A DNA stretch of 64,000 bases, taken from NCBI RefSeq assembly GCF_050948175.1, contig NW_027490173.1, positions 1,039,332-1,103,331 on the forward strand. Direction: 5' to 3'. The notes beneath the pieces are model-generated. The model saw nothing but the letters and a program-made list of their open reading frames with translations, searched no databases and was not told where the DNA came from. The position numbers were made by a program, and so were the translations under genes. This document shows, one piece after another, positions 39,165-52,584 of the stretch (position 1 is its first letter; each line of letters begins with the position of its first letter). Source of the stretch: Xylocopa sonorina (Eukaryota > Arthropoda > Insecta > Hymenoptera > Apidae).

Positions 39165-39964
39165 ATATCTATGTTTCATGACAGATATAATATTCATTGC
39201 GAAGTGTTGTGCATTCCTCGTCTACGAATCAAATGAAAGTGAATGCGACACTTCCTTGCAAAGAAATACTGTTTGCAAATGTCTACGTATCATAGCAATA
39301 GCTTTCTAATGCTTCTTAAAACGCGATATCGCATCTTATTTCTATGATTCATGGTAAGATATAATATGATTTGCGAAGTGTTTTGTATTCCTCGTCAACA
39401 CTTCAAATGAATGTAAATGCGACACTTCCTTGCTAGGAAATAGCGTTTGCAGATGTCTACATATCGAAACAATAGAGTTCAAATGCTTCTTAAAACGAGA
39501 TATTGCATCTCATATCCATGTTTCATGATAAGATATAATATTTATTGCGAAGTGTTATGCATTCCTCGTCTACGATTCAAATGAATGTAAATGCGACACT
39601 TCCTTACAAGGAAATAGCGTTTGCAGATGTCTAGGTAGCGTAGCAATAGAGATCTTATGATTCTTAAAACGCGATATCGCATCTAATTTCTATGTTTCAT
39701 GGTAAGGTATGATATGATTTGCGAAGTGTTATGTATTCCTCGTCTACACTTCAAATGAATGTAAATGCGACACTTCCTTGCAAGGAAATAGCGTTTGCAG
39801 GTGTCTACGTATCGAAACAATAGAGTTCAAATGCTTCTTAAAACGAGATATTGCATCTCATATCTATGTTTCATGATAAGATATATTATTCATTGCGAAG
39901 TGTTATGCATTCCTCGTCTACGATTCAAATGAATGTAAATGCGACACTTCCTTGCAAGGAAATA

Positions 39965-40138
39965 GCGTTTGCAGATGTCTACGTGTCGAAGCAATAGAGT
40001 TCAAATGCTTCTTAAAACGAGATATTGCATCTCATATCTGTGTTTCATGATAAGATATAATATTCATTGCGAAGTGTAATGCATTCCTCGTCTACGATTC
40101 AAATGAAAGTAAATGCGACACTTCCTTGCAAGGAAATA
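39965..40138 (+). repeat. Representative type B monomer (174 bp)
   Basis: Type B differs from type A at about ten linked positions: C56A, C62T, T72A, G86A, G100T, A101C, T102A, T118C, A132G and C133A. It therefore reads 'gagatattgcatctc', 'catatct', 'catgataag', 'atattcattgcg', 'atgcattcc' and 'ctacgattc'. The EcoRV site of type A is lost. In the minus frame that is open in type A, the 100-102 change gives a TGA stop. Chimeric monomers with an A half and a B half also occur (for example around 33690 and 36910), which suggests exchange within monomers. Confidence 0.88.
40019..40033. repeat. Inverted repeat GAGAT-ATTGC-ATCTC (type B, example)
   Basis: Five-base arms (positions 55-59 and 65-69) around a five-base spacer, present in most B monomers. 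As single-stranded DNA or RNA it could form a short hairpin. The equivalent place in type A holds GCGATATCGC. Confidence 0.75.
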
Positions 40139-43100
40139 GCGTTTGCAGATGTCTACGTATCGTAGCAATAGAGTTCATATGATTCTTAAAACGCGATATC
40201 GCATCTCATTTCTATGTTTCATGGTAAGGTATAATATTATTTGCGAAGTGTTATGTATTCCTCGTCTACACTTCAAATGAATGTAAATGCGACACATCCT
40301 TGCAAGGAAATAGCGTTTGCAGATGTCTAAGTATCGAAGCAATAGAGTTCAAGTGCTTCTTAAAACGAGATATTGCATCTCATATCTGTGTTTCATGATA
40401 AGATATAATATTCATTGCGAAGTGTAATGCAATCCTCGTCTACGATTCAAATGAAAGTAAGTGCGACACTTCCTTGCAAGGAAATAGCGTTTGCAGATGT
40501 CTACGTATCGTAGCAATAGAGTTCATATGATTCTTAAAACGCGATATCGCATCTCATTTCTATGTTTCATGGTAAGATATAACATGATTTGCGAAGTGTT
40601 ATGTTTTCCTCGTCTACACTTCAAATGAATGTGAATGCGATACTTCCTCGCTAGGAAATAGCGTTTGCAGATGTCTACGTTTCGTAGCAATAGCTTTCTA
40701 ATGCTTCTTAAAACGCGATATCGCACCTCATTTCTATGTTTCATGACAAGATATAATATTCATTGCGAAGTGTTATGCATTCCTCGTCTACGATTCAAAT
40801 GAGAGTAAATGCGACACTTCCTTGCAAGGAAATAGCGTTTGCAGATGTCTACGTATCGTAGCAATAGAGTTCTTATTATTCTTAAATCGCGATATCGCAT
40901 CTCATTTCTATGTTTCATGGTAGGATATAACATGATTTGCGAAGTGTCATGTATTCCTAGTCTACACTTCAAATAAATGTTAATGCTACACTTCCTTGCA
41001 AGGAAATAGCGTTTGCAGATGTCTACCTATCGTAGCAATAGAGTTCTAATGCTTCTTAAAACGCGATATCGCATCTCATTTCTATGTTTCATGGTAAGAT
41101 ATAACATGATTTGCGAAGTGTTATGTTTTCCTCGTCTACACTTCAAATGAATGTTAATGCTACACTTCCTTGCAAGGAAATAGCGCTTGCAGATGTCTAC
41201 CTATCGTAGCAATAGAGTTCTAATGCTTCTTAAAACGCGATATCGCATCACATTTCTGTGTTTCATGGTAAGATATAATATGATTTGCGAAGTGTTATAT
41301 ATTCCTCGCCTACACTTCAAATGAATGTAAATGCGACACTTCCTTGCAAGGAAATAGCGTTTGCAGATGTCTACGTATCGAAACAATCGAGTTCAAATGC
41401 TTCTTAAAACGAGGTATTGCACCTCATATCTATGTTTCATGACAGATATAATATTCATTGCGAAGTGTTGTGCATTCCTCGTCTACGAATCAAATGAAAG
41501 TGAATGCGACACTTCCTTGCAAAGAAATACTGTTTGCAAATGTCTACGTATCATAGCAATAGCTTTCTAATGCTTCTTAAAACGCGATATCGCATCTTAT
41601 TTCTATGATTCATGGTAAGATATAATATGATTTGCGAAGTGTTTTGTATTCCTCGTCAACACTTCAAATGAATGTAAATGCGACACTTCCTTGCTAGGAA
41701 ATAGCGTTTGCAGATGTCTACGTATCGAAACAATAGAGTTCAAATGCTTCTTAAAACGAGATATTGCATCTCATATCTATGTTTCATGATAAGATATAAT
41801 ATTTATTGCGAAGTGTTATGCATTCCTCGTCTACGATTCAAATGAATGTAAATGCGACACTTCCTTACAAGGAAATAGCGTTTGCAGATGTCTACGTAGC
41901 GTAGCAATAGAGATCTTATGATTCTTAAAACGCGATATCGCATCTAATTTCTATGTTTCATGGTAAGGTATGATATGATTTGCGAAGTGTTATGTATTCC
42001 TCGTCTACACTTCAAATGAATGTAAATGCGACACTTCCTTGCAAGGAAATAGCGTTTGCAGATGTCTAAGTATCGAAGCAATAGAGTTCAAGTGCTTCTT
42101 AAAACGAGATATTGCATCTCATATCTGTGTTTCATGATAAGATATAATATTCATTGCGAAGTGTAATGCAATCCTCGTCTACGATTCAAATGAAAGTAAG
42201 TGCGACACTTCCTTGCAAGGAAATAGCGTTTGCAGATGTCTACGTATCGTAGCAATAGAGTTCATATGATTCTTAAAACGCGATATCGCATCTCATTTCT
42301 ATGTTTCATGGTAAGACATAACATGATTTGCGAAGTGTTATGTTTTCCTCGTCTACACTTCAAATGAATGTGAATGCGATACTTCCTCGCTAGGAAATAG
42401 CGTTTGCAGATGTCTACGTTTCGTAGCAATAGCTTTCTAATGCTTCTTAAAACGCGATATCGCACCTCATTTCTATGTTTCATGACAAGATATAATATTC
42501 ATTGCGAAGTGTTATGCATTCCTCGTCTACGATTCAAATGAGAGTAAATGCGACACTTCCTTGCAAGGAAATAGCGTTTGCAGATGTCTACGTATCGTAG
42601 CAATAGAGTTCTTATTATTCTTAAATCGCGATATCGCATCTCATTTCTATGTTTCATGGTAGGATATAACATGATTTGCGAAGTGTCATGTATTCCTAGT
42701 CTACACTTCAAATGAATGTTAATGCTACACTTCCTTGCAAGGAAATAGCGTTTGCGGATGTCTACGTATCGAAACAATCGAGTTCTAATGCTTCTTAAAA
42801 CGCTATATCGCATCTCATTTCTATGTTTCATGGTAAGATATAATATTCATTGCGAAGTGTAATGCATTCCTCGTCTACGATTCAAATGAAAGTAAATGCG
42901 ACACTTCCTTGCAAGGAAATAGCGTTTGCAGATGTCTACGTATCGTAGCAATAGAGTTCATATGATTCTTAAAACGCGATATCGCATCTCATTTCTATGT
43001 TTCATGGTAAGATATAACATGATTTGCGAAGTGTTATGTTTTCCTCGTCTACACTTCAAATGAATGTTAATGCTACACTTCCTTGCAAGGAAATAGCGTT

Positions 43101-44899
43101 TGCAGATGTCTACCTATCGTAGCAATAGAGTTCTAATGCTTCTTAAAACGCGATATCGCATCTCATTTCTGTGTTTCATGGTAAGATATAATATGATTTG
43201 CGAAGTGTTATATATTCCTCGCCTACACTTCAAATGAATGTAAATGCGACACTTCCTTGCAAGGAAATAGCGTTTGCAGATGTCTACGTATCGAAACAAT
43301 CGAGTTCAAATGCTTCTTAAAACGAGGTATTGCACCTCATATCTATGTTTCATGACAGATATAATATTCATTGCGAAGTGTTGTGCATTCCTCGTCTACG
43401 AATCAAATGAAAGTGAATGCGACACTTCCTTGCAAAGAAATACTGTTTGCAAATGTCTACGTATCATAGCAATAGCTTTCTAATGCTTCTTAAAACGCGA
43501 TATCGCATCTTATTTCTATGATTCATGGTAAGATATAGTATGATTTGCGAAGTGTTTTGTATTCCTCGTCAACACTTCAAATGAATGTAAATGCGACACT
43601 TCCTTGCTAGGAAATAGCGTTTGCAGATGTCTACGTATCGAAACAATAGAGTTCAAATGCTTCTTAAAACGAGATATTGCATCTCATATCTATGTTTCAT
43701 GATAAGATATAATATTTATTGCGAAGTGTTATGCATTCCTCGTCTACGATTCAAATGAATGTAAATGCGACACTTCCTTACAAGGAAATAGCGTTTGCAG
43801 ATGTCTACGTAGCGTAGCAATAGAGATCTTATGAATCTTAAAACGCGATATCGCATCTAATTTCTATGTTTCATGGTAAGGTATGATATGATTTGCGAAG
43901 TGTTATGTATTCCTCGTCTACACTTCAAATGAATGTATATGCGACACTTCCTTGCAAGGAAATAGCGTTTGCAGGTGTCTACGTATCGAAACAATAGAGT
44001 TCAAATGCTTCTTAAAACGAGATATTGCATCTCATATCTATGTTTCATGATAAGATATATTATTCATTGCGAAGTGTTATGCATTCCTCGTCTACGATTC
44101 AAATGAATGTAAATGCGACACTTCCTTGCAAGGAAATAGCGTTTGCAGATGTCTACGTGTCGAAGCAATAGAGTTCAAATGCTTCTTAAAACGAGATATT
44201 GCATCTCATATCTGTGTTTCATGATAAGATATAATATTCATTGCGAAGTGTAATGCATTCCTCGTCTACGATTCAAATGAAGGTAAATGCGACACTTCCT
44301 TGCAAGGAAATAGCGTTTGCAGATGTCTACGTATCGTAGCAATAGAGTTCATATGATTCTTAGAACGCGATATCGCATCTCATTTCTATGTTTCATGGTA
44401 AGGTATAATATGATTTGCGAAGTGTTATGTATTCCTCGTCTACACTTCAAATGAATGTAAATGCGACACTTCCTTGCAAGGAAATAGCGTTTGCAGATGT
44501 CTAAGTATCGAAGCAATAGAGTTCAAGTGCTTCTTAAAACGAGATATTGCATCTCATATCTGTGTTTCATGATAAGATATAATATTCATTGCGAAGTGTA
44601 ATGCAATCCTCGTCTACGATTCAAATGAAAGTAAGTGCGACACTTCCTTGCAAGGAAATAGCGTTTGCAGATGTCTACGTATCGTAGCAATAGAGTTCAT
44701 ATGATTCTTAAAACGCGATATCGCATCTCATTTCTATGTTTCATGGTAAGATATAACATGATTTGCGAAGTGTTATGTTTTCCTCGTCTACACTTCAAAT
44801 GAATGTGAATGCGATACTTCCTCGCTAGGAAATAGCGTTTGCAGATGTCTACGTTTCGTAGCAATAGCTTTCTAATGCTTCTTAAAACGCGATATCGCA

Positions 44900-46560
44900 C
44901 CTCATTTCTATGTTTCATGGTAAGATATAATATGATTTGCGAAGTGTTCTGTATTCCTCGTCTACACTTCAAATGAATGTAAATGCGACACTTCCTTGCA
45001 AGGAAATAGCGTTTGCGGATGTCTACGTATCGAAACGATCGAGTTCAAATGCTTCTTAAAACGAGGTATTGCATCTCATATCTATGTTTCATGACAAGAT
45101 ATAATATTCATTGCGAAGTGATATGCATTCCTCGTCTACGATTCAAATGAAAGTGAATGCGACACTTCCTTGCAAAGAAATACTGTTTTCAAATGTCTAC
45201 GTATCATAGCAATAGCTTTCTAATGCTTCTTAAAACGCGATATCGCATCTTATTTCTATGATTCATGGTAAGGTATAATATGATTTGCGAAGTGTTATGT
45301 ATTCCTCGTCTACACTTCAAATGAATGTAAATGCGACACTTCCTTGCAAGGAAATAGCGTTTGCAGGTGTCTACGTATCGAAACAATAGAGTTCAAATGC
45401 TTCTTAAAACGAGATATTGCATCTCATATCTATGTTTCATGATAAGATATATTATTCATTGCGAAGTGTTATGCATTCCTCGTCTACGATTCAAATGAAT
45501 GTAAATGCGACACTTCCTTGCAAGGAAATAGCGTTTGCAGATGTCTACGTATCGAAGCAATAGAGTTCAAATGCTTCTTAAAACGAGATATTGCATCTCA
45601 TATCTGTGTTTCATGATAAGATATAATATTCATTGCGAAGTGTAATGCATTCCTCGTCTACGATTCAAATGAAAGTAAATGCGACACTTCCTTGCAAGGA
45701 AATAGCGTTTGCAGATGTCTACGTATCGTAGCAATAGAGTTCATATGATTCTTAAAACGCGATATCGCATCTCATTTCTATGTTTCATGGTAAGATATAA
45801 CATGATTTGCGAAGTGTTATGTTTTCCTCGTCTACACTTCAAATGAATGTTAATGCTACACTTCCTTGCAAGGAAATAGCGTTTGCAGATGTCTACCTAT
45901 CGTAGCAATAGAGTTCTAATGCTTCTTAAAACGCGATATCGCATCTCATTTCTGTGTTTCATGGTAAGATATAATATGATTTGCGAAGTGTTATATATTC
46001 CTCGCCTACACTTCAAATGAATGTAAATGCGACACTTCCTTGCAAGGAAATAGCGTTTGCAGATGTCTACGTATCGAAACAATCGAGTTCAAATGCTTCT
46101 TAAAACGAGGTATTGCACCTCATATCTATGTTTCATGACAGATATAATATTCATTGCGAAGTGTTGTGCATTCCTCGTCTACGAATCAAATGAAAGTGAA
46201 TGCGACACTTCCTTGCAAAGAAATACTGTTTGCAAATGTCTACGTATCATAGCAATAGCTTTCTAATGCTTCTTAAAACGCGATATCGCATCTTATTTCT
46301 ATGATTCATGGTAAGATATAATATGATTTGCGAAGTGTTTTGTATTCCTCGTCAACACTTCAAATGAATGTAAATGCGACACTTCCTTGCTAGGAAATAG
46401 CGTTTGCAGATGTCTACGTATCGAAACAATAGAGTTCAAATGCTTCTTAAAACGAGATATTGCATCTCATATCTATGTTTCATGATAAGATATAATATTT
46501 ATTGCGAAGTGTTATGCATTCCTCGTCTACGATTCAAATGAATGTAAATGCGACACTTCC
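44900..46560 (+). repeat. Block Y, copy 1
   Basis: Corresponds to about 52998-54658 with offset 8098 bp (for example 45204 against 53302 and 46053 against 54151). Shared markers are 'gtgttctgtattcc', 'gcggatgtctacg' and 'gaagtgatatgcattcc'. A visible difference is 'aaacgatcgag' here against 'aaacaatcgag'. In this copy Y follows block X; in the other copy Y precedes X. Confidence 0.82.
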
Positions 46561-49500
46561 TTGCAAAGAAATACAGTTTGCAAATGTCTACGTATCATAG
46601 CAATAGCTTTCTAATGCTTCTTAAAACGCGATATCGCATCTTATTTCTATGATTCATGGTAAGATATAATATGATTTGCGAAGTGTTTTGTATTCCTCGT
46701 CAACACTTCAAATGAATGTAAATGCGACACTTCCTTGCTAGGAAATAGCGTTTGCAGATGTCTACGTATCGAAACAATAGAGTTCAAATGCTTCTTAAAA
46801 CGAGATATTGCATCTCATATCTATGTTTCATGATAAGATATAATATTTATTGCGAAGTGTTATGCATTCCTCGTCTACGATTCAAATGAATGTAAATGCG
46901 ACACTTCCTTACAAGGAAATAGCGTTTGCAGATGTCTACGTAGCGTAGCAATAGAGATCTTATGATTCTTAAAACGCGATATCGCATCTAATTTCTATGT
47001 TTCATGGTAAGGTATGATATGATTTGCGAAGTGTTATGTATTCCTCGTCTACACTTCAAATGAATGTAAATGCAACACTTCCTTGCAAGGAAATAGCGTT
47101 TGCAGGTGTCTACGTATCGAAACAATAGAGTTCAAATGCTTCTTAAAACGAGATATTGCATCTCATATCTATGTTTCATGATAAGATATATTATTCATTG
47201 CGAAGTGTTATGCATTCCTCGTCTACGATTCAAATGAATGTAAATGCGACACTTCCTTGCAAGGAAATAGCGTTTGCAGATGTCTACCTATCGTAGCAAT
47301 AGAGTTCTAATGCTTCTTAAAACGAGATATTGCATCTCAATTCTATGTTTCATGGTAAGATATAATATTCATTGCGAAGTGTAATGCATTCCTCGTCTAC
47401 GATTCAAATGAAAGTAAATGCTACACTTCCTTGCAAGGAAATAGCGTTTGCAGATGTCTACGTATCGAAACAATCGAGTTCAAATGCTTCTTAAAACGAG
47501 GTATTGCACCTCATATCTATGTTTCATGACAGATATAATATTCATTGCGAAGTGTTGTGCATTCCTCGTCTACGAATCAAATGAAAGTGAATGCGACACT
47601 TCCTTGCAAAGAAATACTGTTTGCAAATGTCTACGTATCATAGCAATAGCTTTCTAATGCTTCTTAAAACGCGATATCGCATCTTATTTCTATGATTCAT
47701 GGTAAGATATAATATGATTTGCGAAGTGTTTTGTATCCCTCGTCAACACTTCAAATGAATGTAAATGCGACACTTCCTTGCTAGGAAATAGCGTTTGCAG
47801 ATGTCTACGTATCGAAACAATAGAGTTCAAATGCTTCTTAAAACGAGATATTGCATCTCATATCTATGTTTCATGATAAGATATAATATTTATTGCGAAG
47901 TGTTATGCATTCCTCGTCTACGATTCAAATGAATGTAAATGCGACACTTCCTTACAAGGAAATAGCGTTTGTAGATGTCTACGTAGCGTAGCAATAGAGA
48001 TCTTATGATTCTTAAAACGCGATATCGCATCTAATTCCTATGTTTCATGGTAAGGTATCATATGATTTGCGAAGTGTTATGTATTCCTCGTCTACACTTC
48101 AAATGAATGTAAATGCGACACTTCCTTGCAAGGAAATAGCGTTTGCAGGTGTCTACGTATCGAAACAATAGAGTTCAAATGCTTCTTAAAACGAGATATT
48201 GCATCTCATATCTATGTTTCATGATAAGATATATTATTCATTGCGAAGTGTTATGCATTCCTCGTCTACGATTCAAATGAATGTAAATGCGACACTTCCT
48301 TGCAAGGAAATAGCGTTTGCAGATGTCTACGTGTCGAAGCAATAGTGTTCAAATGCTTCTTAAAACGAGATGTTGCATCTCATATCTGTGTTTCATGATA
48401 AGATATAATATTCATTGCGAAGTGTAATGCATTCCTCGTCTACGATTCAAATGAAAGTAAATGCGACACTTCCTTGCAAGGAAATAGCGTTTGCAGATGT
48501 CTACGTATCGTAGCAATAGAGTTCATATGATTCTTAAAACGCGATATCGCATCTCATTTCTATGTTTCATGGTAAGATATAACATGATTTGCGAAGAGTT
48601 ATGTTTTCCTCGTCTACACTTCAAATGAATGTTAATGCTACACTTCCTTGCAAGGAAATATGGTTTGCAGATGTCTACCTATCGTAGCAATAGAGTTCTA
48701 ATGCTTCTTAAAACGCGATATCGCATCTCATTTCTGTGTTTCATGGTAAGATATAATATGATTTGCGAAGTGTTATATATTCCTCGCCTACACTTCAAAT
48801 GAATGTAAATGCGACACTTCCTTGCAAGGAAATAGCGTTTGCAGATGTCTACGTATCGAAACAATCGAGTTCAAATGCTTCTTAAAACGAGGTATTGCAC
48901 CTCATATCTATGTTTCCTGACAGATATAATATTCATTTGCGAAGTGTTGTGCATTCCTCGTCTACGAATCAAATGAAAGTGAATGCGACACTTCCTTGCA
49001 AAGAAATACAGTTTGCAAATGTCTACGTATCATAGCAATAGCTTTCTAATGCTTCTTAAAACGCGATATCGCATCTTATTTCTATGATTCATGGTAAGAT
49101 ATAATATGATTTGCGAAGTGTTTTGTATTCCTCGTCAACACTTCAAATGAATGTAAATGCGACACTTCCTTGCTAGGAAATAGCGTTTGCAGATGTCTAC
49201 GTATCGAAACAATAGAGTTCAAATGCTTCTTAAAACGAGATATTGCATCTCATATCTATGTTTCATGATAAGATATAATATTTATTGCGAAGTGTTATGC
49301 ATTCCTCGTCTACGATTCAAATGAATGTAAATGCGACACTTCCTTACAAGGAAATAGCGTTTGCAGATGTCTACGTAGCGTAGCAATAGAGATCTTATGA
49401 TTCTTAAAACGCGATATCGCATCTAATTTCTATGTTTCATGGTAAGGTATGATATGATTTGCGAAGTGTTATGTATTCCTCGTCTACACTTCAAATGAAT

Positions 49501-51269
49501 GTAAATGCAACACTTCCTTGCAAGGAAATAGCGTTTGCAGGTGTCTACGTATCGAAACAATAGAGTTCAAATGCTTCTTAAAACGAGATATTGCATCTCA
49601 TATCTATGTTTCATGATAAGATATATTATTCATTGCGAAGTGTTATGCATTCCTCGTCTACGATTCAAATGAATGTAAATGCGACACTTCCTTGCAAGGA
49701 AATAGCGTTTGCAGATGTCTACCTATCGTAGCAATAGAGTTCTAATGCTTCTTAAAACGAGATATTGCATCTCAATTCTATGTTTCATGGTAAGATATAA
49801 TATTCATTGCGAAGTGTAATGCATTCCTCGTCTACGATTCAAATGAAAGTAAATGCTACACTTCCTTGCAAGGAAATAGCGTTTGCAGATGTCTACCTAT
49901 CGTAGCAATAGAGTTCTAATGCTTCTTAAAACGCGATATCGCATCTCATTTCTGTGTTTCATGGTAAGATATAATATGATTTGCGAAGTGTTATATATTC
50001 CTCGCCTACACTTCAAATGAATGTAAATGCGACACTTCCTTGCAAGGAAATAGCGTTTGCAGATGTCTACGTATCGAAACAATCGAGTTCAAATGCTTCT
50101 TAAAACGAGGTATTGCACCTCATATCTATGTTTCATGACAGATATAATATTCACTGCGAAGTGTTGTGCATTCCTCGTCTACGAATGAAATGAAAGTGAA
50201 TGCGACACTTCCTTGCAAAGAAATACTGTTTGCAAATGTCTACGTATCATAGCAATAGCTTTCTAATGCTTCTTAAAACGCGATATCGCATCTTATTTCT
50301 ATGATTCATGGTAAGATATAATATGATTTGCGAAGTGTTTTGTATTCCTCGTCAACACTTCAAATGAATGTAAATGCGACACTTCCTTGCTAGGAAATAG
50401 CGTTTGCAGATGTCTACGTATCGAAACAATAGAGTTCAAATGCTTCTTAAAACGAGATATTGCATCTCATATCTATGTTTCATGATAAGATATAATATTT
50501 ATTGCGAAGTGTTATGCATTCCTCGTCTACGATTCAAATGAATGTAAATGCGACACTTCCTTACAAGGAAATAGCGTTTGCAGATGTCTACGTAGCGTAG
50601 CAATAGAGATCTTATGATTCTTAAAACGCGATATCGCATCTAATTTCTATGTTTCATGGTAAGGTATGATATGATTTGCGAAGTGTTATGTATTCCTCGT
50701 CTACACTTCAAATGAATGTAAATGCGACACTTCCTTGCAAGGAAATAGCGTTTGCAGGTGTCTACGTATCGTAACAATAGAGTTCAAACGCTTCTTAAAA
50801 CGAGATATTGCATCTCATATCTATGTTTCATGATAAGATATATTATTCATTGCGAAGTGTTATGCATTCCTCGTCTACGATTCAAATGAATGTAAATGCG
50901 ACACTTCCTTGCAAGGAAATAGCGTTTGCAGATGTCTACCTATCGTAGCAATAGAGTTCTAATGCTTCTTAAAACGAGATATTGCATCTCAATTCTATGT
51001 TTCATGGTAAGATATAATATTCATTGCGAAGTGTAATGCATTCCTCGTCTACGATTCAAATGAAAGTAAATGCGACACTTCCTTGCAAGGAAATAGCGTT
51101 TGCAGATGTCTACGTATCGTAGCAATAGAGTTCATATGATTCTTAAAACGCGATATCGCATCTCATTTCTGTGTTTCATGGTAAGATATAATATGATTTG
51201 CGAAGTGTTATATATTCCTCGCCTACACTTCAAATGAATGCAAATGCGACACTTCCTTGCAAGGAAATA
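46053..51269 (+). repeat. Run of 7- and 8-monomer higher-order units
   Basis: Four consecutive units delimited by marker monomers at 46053, 47444, 48835, 50053 and 51270: 1391, 1391, 1218 and 1217 bp. Each contains, in order, the marker, a 'tgattcatgg' A monomer, 'gtcaacacttc', a B monomer with 'atatttattgcg', a 'gtagcgtagc' monomer, a 'gcaggtgtc' B monomer and further A/B units. This is the most regular higher-order organisation in the window. A further 7-monomer unit is at 59369-60585. Confidence 0.85.
48835..49008 (+). repeat. Marker monomer with a compensating 1-bp insertion
   Basis: This copy has the usual one-base deletion ('cagatataat') and also an extra t at 'ttcatttgcg' near 48935, so it is back to 174 bp. 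It also reads 'tttcctgacag' where the other copies read 'tttcatgacag'. The next marker is therefore exactly 1218 bp away. The insertion breaks the plus-strand open frame seen in most other copies. Confidence 0.85.
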
Positions 51270-52140
51270 GCGTTTGCAGATGTCTACGTATCGAAACAAT
51301 CGAGTTCAAATGCTTCTTAAAACGAGGTATTGCACCTCATATCTATGTTTCATGACAGATATAATATTCATTGCGAAGTGTTGTGCATTCCTCGTCTACG
51401 AATCAAATGAAAGTGAATGCGACACTTCCTTGCAAAGAAATACTGTTTGCAAATGTCTACGTATCATAGCAATAGCTTTCTAATGCTTCTTAAAACGCGA
51501 TATCGCATCTTATTTCTATGATTCATGGTAAGATATGATATGATTTGCGAAGTGTTTTGTATTCCTCGTCAACACTTCAAATGAATGTAAATGCGACACT
51601 TCCTTGCTAGGAAATAGCGTTTGCATATGTCTACGTATCGAAACAATAGAGTTCAAATGCTTCTTAAAACGAGATATTGCATCTCATATCTATGTTTCAT
51701 GATAAGATATAATATTTATTGCGAAGTGTTATGCATTCCTCGTCTACGATTCAAATGAATGTAAATGCGACACTTCCTTACAAGGAAATAGCGTTTGCAG
51801 ATGTCTACGTAGCGCAGCAATAGAGATCTTATGATTCTTAAAACGCGATATCGCATCTAATTTCTATGTTTCATGGTAAGATATGATATGATTTGCGAAG
51901 TGTTATGTATTCCTCGTCTACACTTCAAATGAATGTAAATGCGACACTTCCTTGCAAGGAAATAGCGTTTGCAGGTGTCTACGTATCGAAACAATAGAGT
52001 TCAAATGCTTCTTAAAACGAGATATTGCATCTCATATCTATGTTTCATGATAAGATATATTATTCATTGCGAAGTGTTATGCATTCCTCGTCTACGATTC
52101 AAATGAATGTAAATGCGACACTTCCTTGCAAGGAAATAGC
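50053..52140 (+). repeat. Block Z, copy 1
   Basis: Matches 59369-61456 with offset 9316 bp over 12 monomers. Shared rare variants are 'ttcactgcgaag' near 50150, 'cgtaacaatagagttcaaacg' split around 50770, 'agatatgatatgatttg' near 51534 and 'gtagcgcagc' near 51807. Differences include 'gcatatgtc' near 51625 against 'gcagatgtc' and 'aagtaaatagcg' near 60056 against 'aaggaaatagcg'. Confidence 0.85.
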
Positions 52141-52312
52141 GTTTGCAGATGTCTACGTATCGAAGCAATAGAGTTCAAATGCTTCTTAAAACGAGATATT
52201 GCATCTCATACCTATGTTTCATGATAAGATATAATATTCATTGCGAAGTGTTATGCATTCCTCGTCTACGATTCAAATGAATGTAAATGCGACACTTCCT
52301 TGCAAGGAAATA

Positions 52313-52584
52313 GCGTTTGTAGATGTCTACGTAGCGTAGCAATAGAGATCTTATGATTCTTAAAACGCGATATCGCATCTCATTTCTATGTTTCATGGTA
52401 AGGTATAATATGATTTGCGAAGTGTTATGTATTCCTCGTCTACACTTCATATGATTCTTAAAACGCGATATCGCATCTCATTTCTATGTTTCATGGTAAG
52501 ATATAACATGATTTGCGAAGTGTTATGTTTTCCTCGTCTACACTTCAAATGAATGTGAATGCGATACTTCCTCGCTAGGAAATA
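52313..52584 (+). repeat. Fused monomer with 76-bp deletion (copy 4 of 4)
   Basis: Same junction again, 13663 bp from copy 3 and 15153 bp from copy 2. Its left part matches copy 3 ('aatgtgaatgcg'), and its right neighbours match copy 2, so the block looks recombinant. Confidence 0.92.

Larger units (their letters stand above)
38985..42740 (+). repeat. Long-range block X, copy 1
   Basis: Matches 54040-57795 with a constant offset of 15055 bp across about 21 monomers. I saw only about half a dozen differences, for example 'ctacatatcg' at about 39460 against 'ctacgtatcg', 'ataatattatttg' near 40243 against 'ataatatgatttg', and 'atgcttctt' near 42440 against 'atgctcctt'. Shared rare markers include 'cgacacatccttgc', 'cgcttgcagatg' and 'aagacataacatg'. 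Confidence 0.88.
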
